NCBI RefSeq assembly: GCF_030160275.1
Contig: NZ_BSOA01000029.1
Coordinates: 25,691-89,690, forward strand
Direction of reading: 5' to 3'
Source: Dyella flagellata
GTDB taxonomy: Bacteria; Pseudomonadota; Gammaproteobacteria; Xanthomonadales; Rhodanobacteraceae
DNA: 64,000 bases
In this document: piece after piece, positions 43,194-51,830 of the stretch
How the letters are laid out: every line of letters begins with the position of its first letter
Numbering within the stretch: the first letter of the stretch is position 1
Made by a program: the position numbers and the translations under genes
Notes under the pieces: model-generated
What the model saw: only the letters and a program-made list of their open reading frames with translations
What the model was told of the DNA's origin: nothing
Database searches by the model: none

Positions 43194-43668
43194 GGCGCCC
43201 TCGCGCGCTCAGGGCGATCATCAAACCGATGACCAGGTGCACCACGATGCTGCTGGCGATCCAGCTCGGCACCGGTGGGGTCTTCGGCGCCGCCGATAGC
43301 GGTACGACGATTAGGTTCATCACGACAAATAGCGCCGCACCATACAGGCTGCCATACAACCAGGGCCGCTCGATCAACGCGGCGGCGCGCCGGCTGGCCA
43401 GGTAATACGTGCTCACCATCACTCCCATCATGAGGTAGTGCAGCAGGCAGCCAAGCGCCGCCATGCTGGCACCGCCGAGAAATGCGCGCTTGCCCAGCAG
43501 GCCTGCCGCAATGCCTTGCATGAGGCGCATCGGCGGCACGCCATACAGCTCGTGCCAGAACGTGCATGCAAAGATCAGGTCGGCCGTGGCCAGCGCCAGC
43601 GTGATGATTACGGCAAATAGCGCCATGCGCTGCGCTCGCAGGTCGCCAGAATCTACAGATACCGACAT
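43180..43668 (-). CDS. Four-helix membrane protein, DUF1440/YagU-like size
   Basis: A 162-residue protein with four hydrophobic segments (about 15-37, 63-85, 95-115, 135-155). ATG 43668 (MSVSVDSGDLRAQ) is preferred; the longer frame to 43776 is not supported by a better ribosome site. The C-terminus SARGRRRLG and its stop are encoded by the inverse half of a REP, so the natural end may have been replaced. The family is not certain. Confidence 0.6.
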   Translation of the reverse strand: MSVSVDSGDLRAQRMALFAVIITLALATADLIFACTFWHELYGVPPMRLMQGIAAGLLGKRAFLGGASMAALGCLLHYLMMGVMVSTYYLASRRAAALIERPWLYGSLYGAALFVVMNLIVVPLSAAPKTPPVPSWIASSIVVHLVIGLMIALSARGRRRLG

Positions 43669-43898
43669 AGCTATCACTCGATGATAGGAAGGGCGCCCAC
43701 CCAAAAAGATCCCGCGGAGCGGCTTGTTAGGGACAAGCCGAACCGCGGGTGTGGGAAGCGAGGGAGACGTCGTCACGATCAGGTTCGCCGGCCTGGGGAG
43801 GGGCGGTAATGTTTTGTTAGCGAGCCTTGCGACCCAGTCAGACTAGGCAGGTCGGCACATTCCCTCCATAGCCAATTGCTCGTATTTTCTTAGAGCCA

Positions 43899-45347
43899 AT
43901 GGGAGGGCACGGTGTGTATCTAGAACTTGATGGCAGCGGTCCGCTTTACGATCAGTTGACGCGTGCGTTGAAGGCTTCCATTCTCGACGGCCGCATCGTG
44001 GCGGGCACGCAATTGCCGCCCACCCGCGAGCTGGCGCAGGAGCTGGAGATTTCACGTACCACGGTGCTCGCCGCCTACGAACAGTTGCGCGCGGAAGGCT
44101 TTATCGACGGCCGGGTCGGCTCGGGCAGTTTCGTCAGCCAGCTGAAAGCCAAGCCACTGGCGCATCCCGTCAGCACCGACATTCCACCACCTTCCCGTTA
44201 CGTGCAGCGCGTACGCGCGGTGTGCAATTGGGACATCCCGCGCCTGCACCGCGGCCTGCGCTACAACCTGGATTATGGCTATCCGATGGTCAACCCCGCG
44301 ATCAATAGCGCGTGGGGCCGTGAACTCGCCCGAGCCGCGGTGTATACGCACCTCAACGCCATGGATGCTGCCGGGCTGAACGCGTTGCGCAAACAGACCT
44401 GCGATTACCTGGCTCGCCGCCGTGGCGTGCAGGCGCAGCCGGACGATGTATTGATCGTCAATGGCACGCAACAGGCGATCAACCTGACCGCGCGCATACT
44501 GCTGAACGAAGGCGATCGCGTGGTGCTGGAAGAGCCGCACTATTTCCTGGCCCACCAGGCGCTGGCCGCGCACGGCGCCGAACTCGTCGCGGTGCGCACG
44601 GATGAGCATGGCCTGGTTTGCGACGAGCTGCCCACGGCCTCGCCGCGCCTGATTTATGTGACCCCCTCGCATCATTTTCCTTCCGGCGCCGTGCTCTCCA
44701 TGCAGCGTCGGCTCGATCTGCTGCATTACGCCGAACAGCACCAATGCTGGATTATCGAAGACGACTACGACGGCGAATTCCGCTACGACGCCCATCCGCT
44801 GGCGGCGTTGCGCTCGCTCGACGAACAGGATCGCGTGATTTATGTAGGTACTTTTTCCAAGGTGATGTTCGGCGGCTTGCGCCTCGCCTACATGGTGATA
44901 CCCGCGGCGCTGCGCGCGGATTTTGTCAGTGCGAAATACCTGGGCGACATGGCCTGCCCGGTGATCGAACAGGCCGCCTTGGCCCGGTTCATGGAAAGCG
45001 GCGGCTTCGAGCGGCATCTGCGCATGTCGCGCAAGGAGCTGAAAGCACGCCGCGATGCGCTGATCGCCGGCTTGCGGACGCATGCTCGCGACCGTGTCGA
45101 GATCGCCGATACGCCCGCCGGCATGCATCTGGTGACATGGCTGCGCGGCTACGATGCGCCACGACGCATGGAGTTGGTCGAGTACGCTCATCAACATGGC
45201 CTGGGCCTTCATCCCATCAGCCCGCTGTATCTCCATGCACCGGAGCGCCAGGGCCTAGTGATGGGTTACAGCGGCCTGTCGGTGAACGAGCTGCGGGAGG
45301 CGATGCAGCTGTTCGGGCAGTGCCTGGATCACATGGAAGGCAAGTGA
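43899..45347 (+). CDS. MocR-like regulator (GntR HTH plus aminotransferase domain)
   Basis: A 482-residue MocR protein. The HTH is at about 15-80 (QLPPTRELAQELEISRTTVL ... FIDGRVGSGSFV) and the aminotransferase domain at about 115-470, with IIEDDYDGEFRY and an intact PLP site TFSKVMFGGLRLAY. This contrasts with the other MocR-like protein in the window. ATG 43899 lacks a good ribosome site; GTG 43914, preceded by GGGAGGG, may be the true start. It may control the divergent membrane-protein gene. Confidence 0.9.
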   Translation: MGGHGVYLELDGSGPLYDQLTRALKASILDGRIVAGTQLPPTRELAQELEISRTTVLAAYEQLRAEGFIDGRVGSGSFVSQLKAKPLAHPVSTDIPPPSRYVQRVRAVCNWDIPRLHRGLRYNLDYGYPMVNPAINSAWGRELARAAVYTHLNAMDAAGLNALRKQTCDYLARRRGVQAQPDDVLIVNGTQQAINLTARILLNEGDRVVLEEPHYFLAHQALAAHGAELVAVRTDEHGLVCDELPTASPRLIYVTPSHHFPSGAVLSMQRRLDLLHYAEQHQCWIIEDDYDGEFRYDAHPLAALRSLDEQDRVIYVGTFSKVMFGGLRLAYMVIPAALRADFVSAKYLGDMACPVIEQAALARFMESGGFERHLRMSRKELKARRDALIAGLRTHARDRVEIADTPAGMHLVTWLRGYDAPRRMELVEYAHQHGLGLHPISPLYLHAPERQGLVMGYSGLSVNELREAMQLFGQCLDHMEGK

Positions 45348-45359
45348 GCCCTCCTTAAG

Positions 45360-45484
45360 CTCCCTCCCCTGCTTGCAGGGGAGGGTTGGGGTGGGGTTGC
45401 ACGAGCTTGCCGCACTGCTGAAGTTCGCCGCGAGGTTGCTTCACCCCACCCCAGCCCTCCCCTACTACACGTAGGGAAGGGAGC
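45360..45484. repeat. Composite GC-rich dispersed repeat, complete copy
   Basis: Left hairpin CCCTCCCCTGC/GCAGGGGAGGG, a middle of about 60 bases (GAGCTTGCCGCACTGCTGAA ... CGCGAGGTTGCTTC) and a right hairpin CCCTCCCCTAC/GTAGGGAAGGG. The same order occurs at 63824-63940. Confidence 0.85.
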
Positions 45485-45591
45485 AAGTGCTGAAAAGGCA
45501 TTGCCATAGTCCATACCGTTGGTGCACCGCCACAAGCTTTGCCTTATCCTGAGCGGCTTTCCCGTTTGGCTTTGGATTTGAGGAGTGCCCC

Positions 45592-46125
45592 ATGGGCCTG
45601 GATATGGTTAGCGCCGGCCGCGACGTGCCGAACGAAATCAACGTCGTCATCGAGATTCCCAAGGATGCCGAACCGGTTAAATACGAGGTGGACAAGGAAA
45701 GCGGCGCGATCTTCGTGGATCGCATCCTCTCCACCCCCATGCGCTATCCCTGCAACTACGGCTACGTACCGGGCACCCTCGGCGGTGACGGCGACCCGCT
45801 GGACGCGCTGGTGATCCTGCCGCTGCCGCTGGTGCCGGGCTCGGTGATCCGCTGCCATCCGGTCGGCATGCTGAAGATGACCGACGAGGCCGGCGCCGAC
45901 GAGAAGCTGGTGGTGATCCCGTCGAAGAAGATCTTCCCTGGCTACGCGCACATCGAGGACATCAAGAGCGTGTCCGGCCACTGGCTGGAGCGCATCGGCC
46001 ACTTCTTCGAGCACTACAAGGACCTTGAGAAGGGTAAGTGGGTGAAGGTCGAGGGCTGGGTCGGCGCGGCAGAGGCCAAGGCCGAAATCCTCGCCGGCGT
46101 AGAGCGCGCCAAGACCAAGAGCTGA
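45592..46125 (+). CDS. ppa: Soluble inorganic pyrophosphatase
   Basis: A 177-residue family I pyrophosphatase that hydrolyses PPi in the cytoplasm. Conserved acidic residues appear in VDRILSTPMRYPCNYGYVPG and GGDGDPLDALVI (the DxDPxD core), and the later DIKSVSGHWLERIGHFFEHYKDLEKGKWV block is complete. GAGGAG precedes the ATG. The window therefore encodes both a soluble and a membrane proton-pumping pyrophosphatase. Confidence 0.97.
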   Translation: MGLDMVSAGRDVPNEINVVIEIPKDAEPVKYEVDKESGAIFVDRILSTPMRYPCNYGYVPGTLGGDGDPLDALVILPLPLVPGSVIRCHPVGMLKMTDEAGADEKLVVIPSKKIFPGYAHIEDIKSVSGHWLERIGHFFEHYKDLEKGKWVKVEGWVGAAEAKAEILAGVERAKTKS

Positions 46126-46140
46126 GCCCACGGGCAGAGG

Positions 46141-46210
46141 CGTAGGCTGGGATGGCAATCCCAGCATCCGGATACCGTACGGAAAGCTGGGATTGTCATC
46201 CCAGCCTACG
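46141..46210. repeat. GTAGGCTGGGATG REP pair, copy 7
   Basis: Sits between ppa and the convergent LysR gene; its right half encodes the last residues (Arg-Arg-Leu-Gly) and stop of the LysR protein. Confidence 0.9.
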
Positions 46211-47113
46211 GTCCCATGGCGGCACATCCCCAAACTGTTCCGCCAGGAAGTCCACGAATGCCCGCACCCGCAACGGCACCAGCCGGCGCTGCGGCGTAAC
46301 CGCATAAATGCCGGTCTCGGCAATCGAATATTCCGGCAGCACCACTTGCAAGCGGCCGCTACGCAGGTCGTCGCATACATGCCAGGTGGAATGCTGCGCG
46401 ATGCCCAGCCCCGCCAGCGCCGAATCGCGCAACAGCTCGCCCAGGGTCGATTCCAGGCGGCCGCTCACCCTCACCGTGTGTAGCTGGCCTTGTGCGTCGT
46501 GCAGGCGCCAGATGTCCTGGCGCCCCTCAGTGCCCACCAGCATCAGACACTCGTGCCCGGTAAGCTCCTCCGGCGTTTTCGGCATGCCGAAACGGCGCAG
46601 GTAGTCCGGCGAAGCGCACAGCACCCTGCGATTTGCCGCCAGCTTGCGCGCCACCAGGCGCGAGTCGCTCAGGGCACCGATACGCAGGGCCAGATCGAAG
46701 CCGGCGCTGATCAGATCCTGCAGCTCGTCACTGAAGTGCATGCTCAGGCGCACGCGCGGGAAGCGCGCCATGAATGCAGGCAGCAGCGGCGAGACGTATT
46801 GGCGCCCGAACGACGTTGACGCGGTAAGCCGCAAGGTGCCGCCCACATCCGCTGCGCCCTGGCGCAGTCCCGAAGTCAGTGCTTCCAGATCTTCCACCAG
46901 GGTGCGCCCCTGTTCGGCCAGGGCCAGGCCCTCCGGCGTGGGGTGCAGGCGCCGTGTGGTCCGGTGCAATAGCCGCACGCCCAGGTCCTGCTCCAGCCGC
47001 TTCAGGCGCTGGCTGGCCACGGCAACGGAAAGGTCCAGACTGCGCGCGGCGGCGCTGATCGAGCCCTGATCCAGCACGCGCATAAACAGGATGAGGTCGC
47101 CAACCCGGTCCAT
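46196..47113 (-). CDS. LysR-family transcriptional regulator
   Basis: A 305-residue LysR regulator with an N-terminal HTH (about 1-60, FMRVLDQGSISAAARSLDLS ... RTTRRLHPT) and a substrate domain (about 90-295). It is divergent from an MFS/aldo-keto reductase/oxidoreductase operon that it probably controls. A palindrome lies directly before its ATG. The final RRLG and stop come from a REP. Confidence 0.93.
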   Translation of the reverse strand: MDRVGDLILFMRVLDQGSISAAARSLDLSVAVASQRLKRLEQDLGVRLLHRTTRRLHPTPEGLALAEQGRTLVEDLEALTSGLRQGAADVGGTLRLTASTSFGRQYVSPLLPAFMARFPRVRLSMHFSDELQDLISAGFDLALRIGALSDSRLVARKLAANRRVLCASPDYLRRFGMPKTPEELTGHECLMLVGTEGRQDIWRLHDAQGQLHTVRVSGRLESTLGELLRDSALAGLGIAQHSTWHVCDDLRSGRLQVVLPEYSIAETGIYAVTPQRRLVPLRVRAFVDFLAEQFGDVPPWDRRLG

Positions 47114-47132
47114 TTTCAATATTTTATTGAAA
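47114..47132. promoter_or_regulatory. Perfect dyad, candidate LysR operator
   Basis: TTTCAATA-TTT-TATTGAAA immediately upstream of the LysR start and about 80 bases before the MFS gene; likely autoregulatory and activator site. Confidence 0.55.
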
Positions 47133-47213
47133 GTGATTCGTCATCATGCTTGTTTTTGCTGAAGATGCAAGCCACTACGCTGCGCGCCATCGCTTTTTGT
47201 AGGAGTCCATCGC

Positions 47214-48425
47214 GTGGCCAGCTCAACTTCCCGTCCCATGCCATTGGCGCTGTACGCACTCGCCGCCGGCGCCTTCGGCATCGGCACCACCGAGTTCGTG
47301 ATCATGGGCCTGTTGATCCAGGTAGCGGCCGATCTGAAGGTGGGCATCGCCACCGCGGGGCTGCTGATTTCCGGCTATGCGCTGGGCGTGTTCGTCGGCG
47401 CGCCGATACTGACCGTCGCCACCAGCCGCCTGCCGCGCAAGGCGGTGCTACTCGGGCTGATGGCGATCTTCACGCTGGGCAATCTGTGTTGCGCGATCGC
47501 ACCCAGTTACACGGTGTTGCTGCTGGCACGCGTGGTCACTTCGCTCGCGCACGGCACCTTCTTCGGCGTGGGCTCGGTGGTGGCGACCAGCCTGGTGGCA
47601 GCCGATCGACGCGCCTCGGCCATCTCGATCATGTTTACCGGCCTCACCATCGCCACCCTGTTGGGTGTGCCGGCCGGAGCATGGCTGGGGCTGCACTTCG
47701 GTTGGCGCTCCACGTTCTGGGCGGTGGCGGCGATCGGTGTGGTCGCCATGCTGGTGATCGCTGCCTTGGTGCCGGCTGGCCACGAGCATGGCGAGCGCAT
47801 TGCGGTACGCGACGAATTGCGCGCCATCGGCAATCCTTCGGTGCTGCTCGGCCTGCTGATGACGGTGCTCGGCTTTGCCGGCGTGTTCACCGTGTTCACC
47901 TATATCCAGCCGATTCTCACCGAGTTGACCGGTTTTGCGCAGGGCGCGGTGTCTCCCATCCTGCTGATGTTCGGCGGCGGGCTGATTGCCGGTAATTTGC
48001 TGGGCGGCAAGCTGGCCGATCGTGATCTGGCGCGTGCGTTGCTGCTGACCCTGGTGGCGTTGGCTGTAGTGCTGGGCGTGATGACATTTACGCTGCATAG
48101 CAAAGTGCTAGCGGTGTTGTTCATCGGGCTGCTCGGCATTACCGGGTTCGCCACCGTGCCGCCGCTGCAATTGTGGGTGCTGCACAAAGCGAAAGACGCG
48201 AAAAGCCTGGCATCCAGCCTCAACATCGGCGCCTTCAATCTCGGCAACGCACTCGGCGCATGGCTGGGCGGCGTAGTGGTGGCACACGGCCCAGGCCTGA
48301 GTGCGCTGACCTGGGTAGCGGCCGCGATCACTTTGCTGGGGCTACTGGTTGCCATTTACTCGCGGCAACGCGACACGGGCCTGCAACGCCTGCCGGCCGG
48401 TGCCTGTCCGAGCGCCAACACCTGA
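47214..48425 (+). CDS. MFS transporter (DHA1 family, AraJ/YdhP-like)
   Basis: A 403-residue transporter with twelve predicted helices. LALYALAAGAFGIGTTEFVIMGLL opens helix 1 as in AraJ/sugar-efflux-like DHA1 proteins; the A motif-like loop (TSRLPRKAVLLGLM) follows helix 2. GTG start with AGGAG 8 bases upstream. It is the first gene of an operon with an aldo-keto reductase and a zinc-type oxidoreductase, probably a detoxification unit under the divergent LysR regulator. Confidence 0.93.
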   Translation: MASSTSRPMPLALYALAAGAFGIGTTEFVIMGLLIQVAADLKVGIATAGLLISGYALGVFVGAPILTVATSRLPRKAVLLGLMAIFTLGNLCCAIAPSYTVLLLARVVTSLAHGTFFGVGSVVATSLVAADRRASAISIMFTGLTIATLLGVPAGAWLGLHFGWRSTFWAVAAIGVVAMLVIAALVPAGHEHGERIAVRDELRAIGNPSVLLGLLMTVLGFAGVFTVFTYIQPILTELTGFAQGAVSPILLMFGGGLIAGNLLGGKLADRDLARALLLTLVALAVVLGVMTFTLHSKVLAVLFIGLLGITGFATVPPLQLWVLHKAKDAKSLASSLNIGAFNLGNALGAWLGGVVVAHGPGLSALTWVAAAITLLGLLVAIYSRQRDTGLQRLPAGACPSANT

Positions 48426-48456
48426 CCCCCAATAATCAGCACCAAGAGGAACGACG

Positions 48457-49497
48457 ATGGAGTATCGCTGGCTGGGTTCATCCGGTTTCAAAGTGCCTGC
48501 ACTCGGCTTTGGCGCCGGCACCTTCGGCGGCAAAGGCCCGCTGTTCAGCGCCTGGGGCAATGCCGATGCGAACGAGGCGCGCCGCCTGCTCGATATCTGC
48601 CTGGAAAGCGGCGTGAATCTGTTCGATACGGCCGACGTCTATTTCGATGGCGCATCGGAAAGTGTGCTCGGCGAAGCACTGAAGGGCCGCCGCGACAAGG
48701 CGATCATCTCCACCAAGCTCACGCTGCGCGCGGGCGATGGTCCGAATGATGTGGGCGCCTCACGGCATCATTTGATCACCGGTGTCGAACGCGCGCTCAA
48801 GCGCTTGAATACCGATTACATCGATCTGCTGCAATTGCATCACTTCGATGCGATGACGCCGGTGGAAAGCGTGATGCGCACGCTCGATGACCTGGTGCGC
48901 GAGGGCAAGCTGCGTTATCTGGGCGCGTCCAATTTCTCCGGCTGGCAGCTGATGAAATCGCAAGCCGTGGCGGATCGTTATGGCTATACGCGCTTTGTCG
49001 CCAATCAGACTTACTATTCGTTGATCGGCCGCGATTACGAGTGGGAACTGATGCCGTTTGGACTGGACCAGGGCGTGGGTGCGGTGGTGTGGAGCCCACT
49101 GGGCTGGGGCCGGCTGACCGGCAAAATTCGCCGAGGCCAGCCACTGCCCGCAGGCAGCCGGCTGCACGAAACGGCGGGCTTTGCGCCGCCGGTGAATGAA
49201 GAGCGGCTCTATCGCGTCGTCGATGCGCTGGATGAAATCGCCGCGGAAACCGGCAAGAGCGTGCCCCAGATCGCGCTGAACTGGCTGCTGCAGCGTCCTA
49301 CCGTGTCGACCATCCTGATCGGCGCACGCAACGAAGAACAGTTGCGCCAGAACCTGGGGGCGATCGGCTGGAATCTGACACGCGAACAAATCACGCGATT
49401 GGATGCAGCCAGCGCCGTCACGCCACCCTATCCCTACTACCCGTACTGGAACGGACAATTCGCCGAGCGCACCCCGCCTGCGATCCAGACGGCCTGA
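48457..49497 (+). CDS. Aldo/keto reductase
   Basis: A 346-residue NADPH-dependent aldo-keto reductase of the YajO/AKR11-12-like group. Catalytic residues: Asp in NLFDTADVYFDG, the Tyr in the same motif, Lys in IISTKLTL and His in LLQLHHFD. The cofactor segment near the end (STILIGARNEEQLRQNLGAI) is conserved. AGAGGAACGACG precedes the ATG. Second gene of the MFS operon. Confidence 0.93.
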   Translation: MEYRWLGSSGFKVPALGFGAGTFGGKGPLFSAWGNADANEARRLLDICLESGVNLFDTADVYFDGASESVLGEALKGRRDKAIISTKLTLRAGDGPNDVGASRHHLITGVERALKRLNTDYIDLLQLHHFDAMTPVESVMRTLDDLVREGKLRYLGASNFSGWQLMKSQAVADRYGYTRFVANQTYYSLIGRDYEWELMPFGLDQGVGAVVWSPLGWGRLTGKIRRGQPLPAGSRLHETAGFAPPVNEERLYRVVDALDEIAAETGKSVPQIALNWLLQRPTVSTILIGARNEEQLRQNLGAIGWNLTREQITRLDAASAVTPPYPYYPYWNGQFAERTPPAIQTA

Positions 49498-49520
49498 ATC
49501 GAACCTAAGGAGTATCGATC

Positions 49521-50537
49521 ATGAAAGCCATTGCTCTCACCCGTTACCTGCCGATCGACGATCCGCAAGCACTGGTGGAGGTTGAACTGGCCAAACCGGC
49601 GCTCGGTGCGCATGACCTGCTGGTGCGCGTCGAAGCGGTATCCGTCAATCCGGTGGATACGAAACTGCGTGCCCCCAAGCCGCAAGTGGAAGCGCAGCCG
49701 CGCGTGCTCGGTTTTGATGCCGCAGGAACGGTTGAAGAGGTCGGCATCGAGGTCAGCGGTTTCAAGCCAGGTGACGAGGTGTACTACGCCGGCGATGTCA
49801 CGCGAGCGGGCAGCAACGCGCAATACCAGGCGGTGGATGCGCGGCTGGTTGCGCATCGTCCGCGCCGGCTCGACGCGGCAGCCGCCGCGGCCTTGCCACT
49901 CGTCGCGATCACAGCTTGGGAATTGCTGTTCCAGCGCATGCCTTACGCACCGGAGCATGGTGGCGACGGTAAAACGCTATTGGTGATCGCGGGCGCGGGC
50001 GGCGTGGGTTCGATCGCGATCCAGCTGGCGCGCCGCGCGGGCTTTACCGTGATCGCTACCGCCTCGCGTCCGGAAACCCAGGCATGGTGCCGGGCGATGG
50101 GCGCCCAGCACGTGATCGATCATCGCCAATCGTTGACGGCACAGTTGAATGCACTGGGCTTCAAGGAAATCGATGCGGCGGTCAACTTTGCCGACACGGC
50201 ACAGTACTGGACCGAACTGGGCGAACTGCTTGCAGCGCAGGCTCACGTAGGCTTGCTGGTGGAGCCAACGTCACCGGTGCAGCTTGGCGATCCCTACAAG
50301 GCCAAGTGCATCGGCATCCACTGGGAAATGATGTTTGCACGGTCGCGCTTCAAGACCGCCGACATGGCCGAGCAAGGACGCATCCTGGCGCGTGTGGCGG
50401 CCTTGATCGACGCAGGCGAATTGCGCGGCATCCAGCGCGAGAGCCTGAGCCCGATCAATGCGCAGAACTTGCGCGAGGCGCATCGACGCCTGGAGTCGGG
50501 GCGCACGATCGGCAAGTTGGTGGTGGCGGGCTGGTGA
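49521..50537 (+). CDS. Zinc-type alcohol dehydrogenase-like (quinone oxidoreductase family) protein
   Basis: A 338-residue medium-chain dehydrogenase/reductase of the zinc-binding-alcohol-dehydrogenase-like (ZADH/YhfP-QOR) group that reduces alkenals or quinones with NADPH. The Rossmann motif VIAGAGGVGSIAIQLARRAG lies near residue 155, and VLGFDAAGTVEEVG near 67. The catalytic-zinc ligands of true alcohol dehydrogenases are absent. AAGGAG precedes the ATG. Third gene of the operon; a REP follows. Confidence 0.9.
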   Translation: MKAIALTRYLPIDDPQALVEVELAKPALGAHDLLVRVEAVSVNPVDTKLRAPKPQVEAQPRVLGFDAAGTVEEVGIEVSGFKPGDEVYYAGDVTRAGSNAQYQAVDARLVAHRPRRLDAAAAAALPLVAITAWELLFQRMPYAPEHGGDGKTLLVIAGAGGVGSIAIQLARRAGFTVIATASRPETQAWCRAMGAQHVIDHRQSLTAQLNALGFKEIDAAVNFADTAQYWTELGELLAAQAHVGLLVEPTSPVQLGDPYKAKCIGIHWEMMFARSRFKTADMAEQGRILARVAALIDAGELRGIQRESLSPINAQNLREAHRRLESGRTIGKLVVAGW

Positions 50538-50561
50538 GCCTGGCCCAATGGAAGCTGGTGG

Positions 50562-50636
50562 GTAGGCTGGGATGATTAATCCCAGCATCGCGATGGTGCA
50601 TGCATGGCAATGCTGGGATTGCCATCCCAGCCTACG
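50562..50636. repeat. GTAGGCTGGGATG REP pair, copy 8
   Basis: Fills the space between the convergent oxidoreductase and ferritin-like genes. Confidence 0.9.
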
Positions 50637-50639
50637 CGG

Positions 50640-51212
50640 CTAGTGATGCACCTTGGGCTTGGCCGGCTCACCTTTCTTGCCTAGTTCTTCGAGCAAGGTC
50701 GACAGGTCCTCGGCGTGTTCTTCCTCCTTGGCCAGGATTTCCTCCATGACACGGCGCGAAGTCGGGTCATCGTTGCCAAGGTATTGCGCGATGTCGCGAT
50801 AGCTGTCGATCGCAATGCGCTCGGCGACCAGGTCCTCCTTGATCATGTCGACCAGGTCGCCGCCCTCGACGTAATCGGAATGGCTGCGCGTCAGCAAGCC
50901 GTCCGGATTGAAATTAGGCTCGCCATCCAGCTGGGTGATGCGACGGGCCAGCATGTCCGCATGTAGCTCTTCTTCCCGCGCGTGCTCCAGAAATTCCGCC
51001 GCCACGCTCTTGGCATGGATGCCAGAGGCCATGTAGTAGTGCCGCTTGTAACGCAAGGTGCATACCAGTTCGGTGGCCAGCGCCTCGTTGAGCAATTTGA
51101 TCACGGTGTCGCGATCGGCCTTGTAGCCGGCGGTGATCGCGCCTTTGTCGATATGTTCGCGCGCGCGTTTGCGGATGGTCTGGACATCGGTCAGGAAGGG
51201 CTTTGCCGCCAT
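50640..51212 (-). CDS. Bacterioferritin/ferritin-like protein
   Basis: A 190-residue four-helix ferritin-like protein. Diiron ligands are visible: Glu in NEALATELVCTLRYKRHYY, the EFLEHAREEELHADM helix (Glu-x-x-His) and Glu/His in the EEILAKEEEHAEDL helix. Likely oxidises and stores iron or protects against peroxide. ATG 51212 (MAAKPFLTD) with GGAGATAGTC upstream is preferred over the frame to 51377, which crosses a REP. The His-rich tail is short (KPKVHH). Confidence 0.9.
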   Translation of the reverse strand: MAAKPFLTDVQTIRKRAREHIDKGAITAGYKADRDTVIKLLNEALATELVCTLRYKRHYYMASGIHAKSVAAEFLEHAREEELHADMLARRITQLDGEPNFNPDGLLTRSHSDYVEGGDLVDMIKEDLVAERIAIDSYRDIAQYLGNDDPTSRRVMEEILAKEEEHAEDLSTLLEELGKKGEPAKPKVHH

Positions 51213-51318
51213 GACTATCTCCTCGCAGCGAGTGACTGGTCCTCCCATCCTGTCTTCACTGCCGCAAAGCACCGGTGAAATTGAGGTCGTCGGCGCGTTC
51301 CTCCAGCGCAACTCATCG

Positions 51319-51388
51319 CGTAGGCTGGGATGACAATCCCAGCATCGGGATGTCGCGCGGAAAGCTGGGATTAGCATCCCAGCCTACG
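51319..51388. repeat. GTAGGCTGGGATG REP pair, copy 9
   Basis: Between the ferritin-like and DUF3224 genes, 4 bases from the stop of the latter. Confidence 0.9.
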
Positions 51389-51391
51389 AAC

Positions 51392-51781
51392 TCAGGGCAG
51401 CGTGTAGTCGAAGACGTAGGAATGCCTGCCCTGCTCGATCAGGATCTGCATGGAGCCGCTCAAGCCGCTCAACTCATCCGTCCCCGAATCCGGCACCACC
51501 ATGACCGACAACTGCGGCGCATTGCGATTCATGATGCCGTGATGCTGCAGCACGAAGCTGCCTTGCCTGCCTTGCAATGTGCCGGTCACACGCTCGATCG
51601 CCACATACCCGGCCGAGCCTTCCACCTGGCCCATCGCCGAGAGCATTTCGCCCAGGCTGGTGGCATCCAGGTCGCCCTGGAATTGCTTGTCGATGGTCAT
51701 CCGCCCCAGCTTCGCAGGCTCGATGCCGGGAGCGGAAGGCTGCGGCGCGAGTTTCACCGCGAATTCCCCTTTGGCTTGCAT
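51392..51781 (-). CDS. DUF3224 family protein
   Basis: A 129-residue beta-rich protein matching DUF3224 (allene-oxide-cyclase-like barrel): MTIDKQFQGDLDATSLGEML, GSAGYVAIERVTGTL, GSFVLQHHGIM and a closing HSYVFDYTLP. Function unknown. GGAG 7 bases before ATG 51781 decides the start; the longer frame to 51868 overlaps the divergent AraC gene. Confidence 0.88.
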   Translation of the reverse strand: MQAKGEFAVKLAPQPSAPGIEPAKLGRMTIDKQFQGDLDATSLGEMLSAMGQVEGSAGYVAIERVTGTLQGRQGSFVLQHHGIMNRNAPQLSVMVVPDSGTDELSGLSGSMQILIEQGRHSYVFDYTLP

Positions 51782-51830
51782 GTCATGCTCCGATTCGCTT
51801 TCCAGTCGCAACGTTAGTACAACTGTAGCC

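Noticed and set aside
44052..45236. Minus-strand open frame of 394 codons opposite the second MocR-like gene
   Set aside because: Antisense shadow; the plus strand encodes a clear MocR-like protein.
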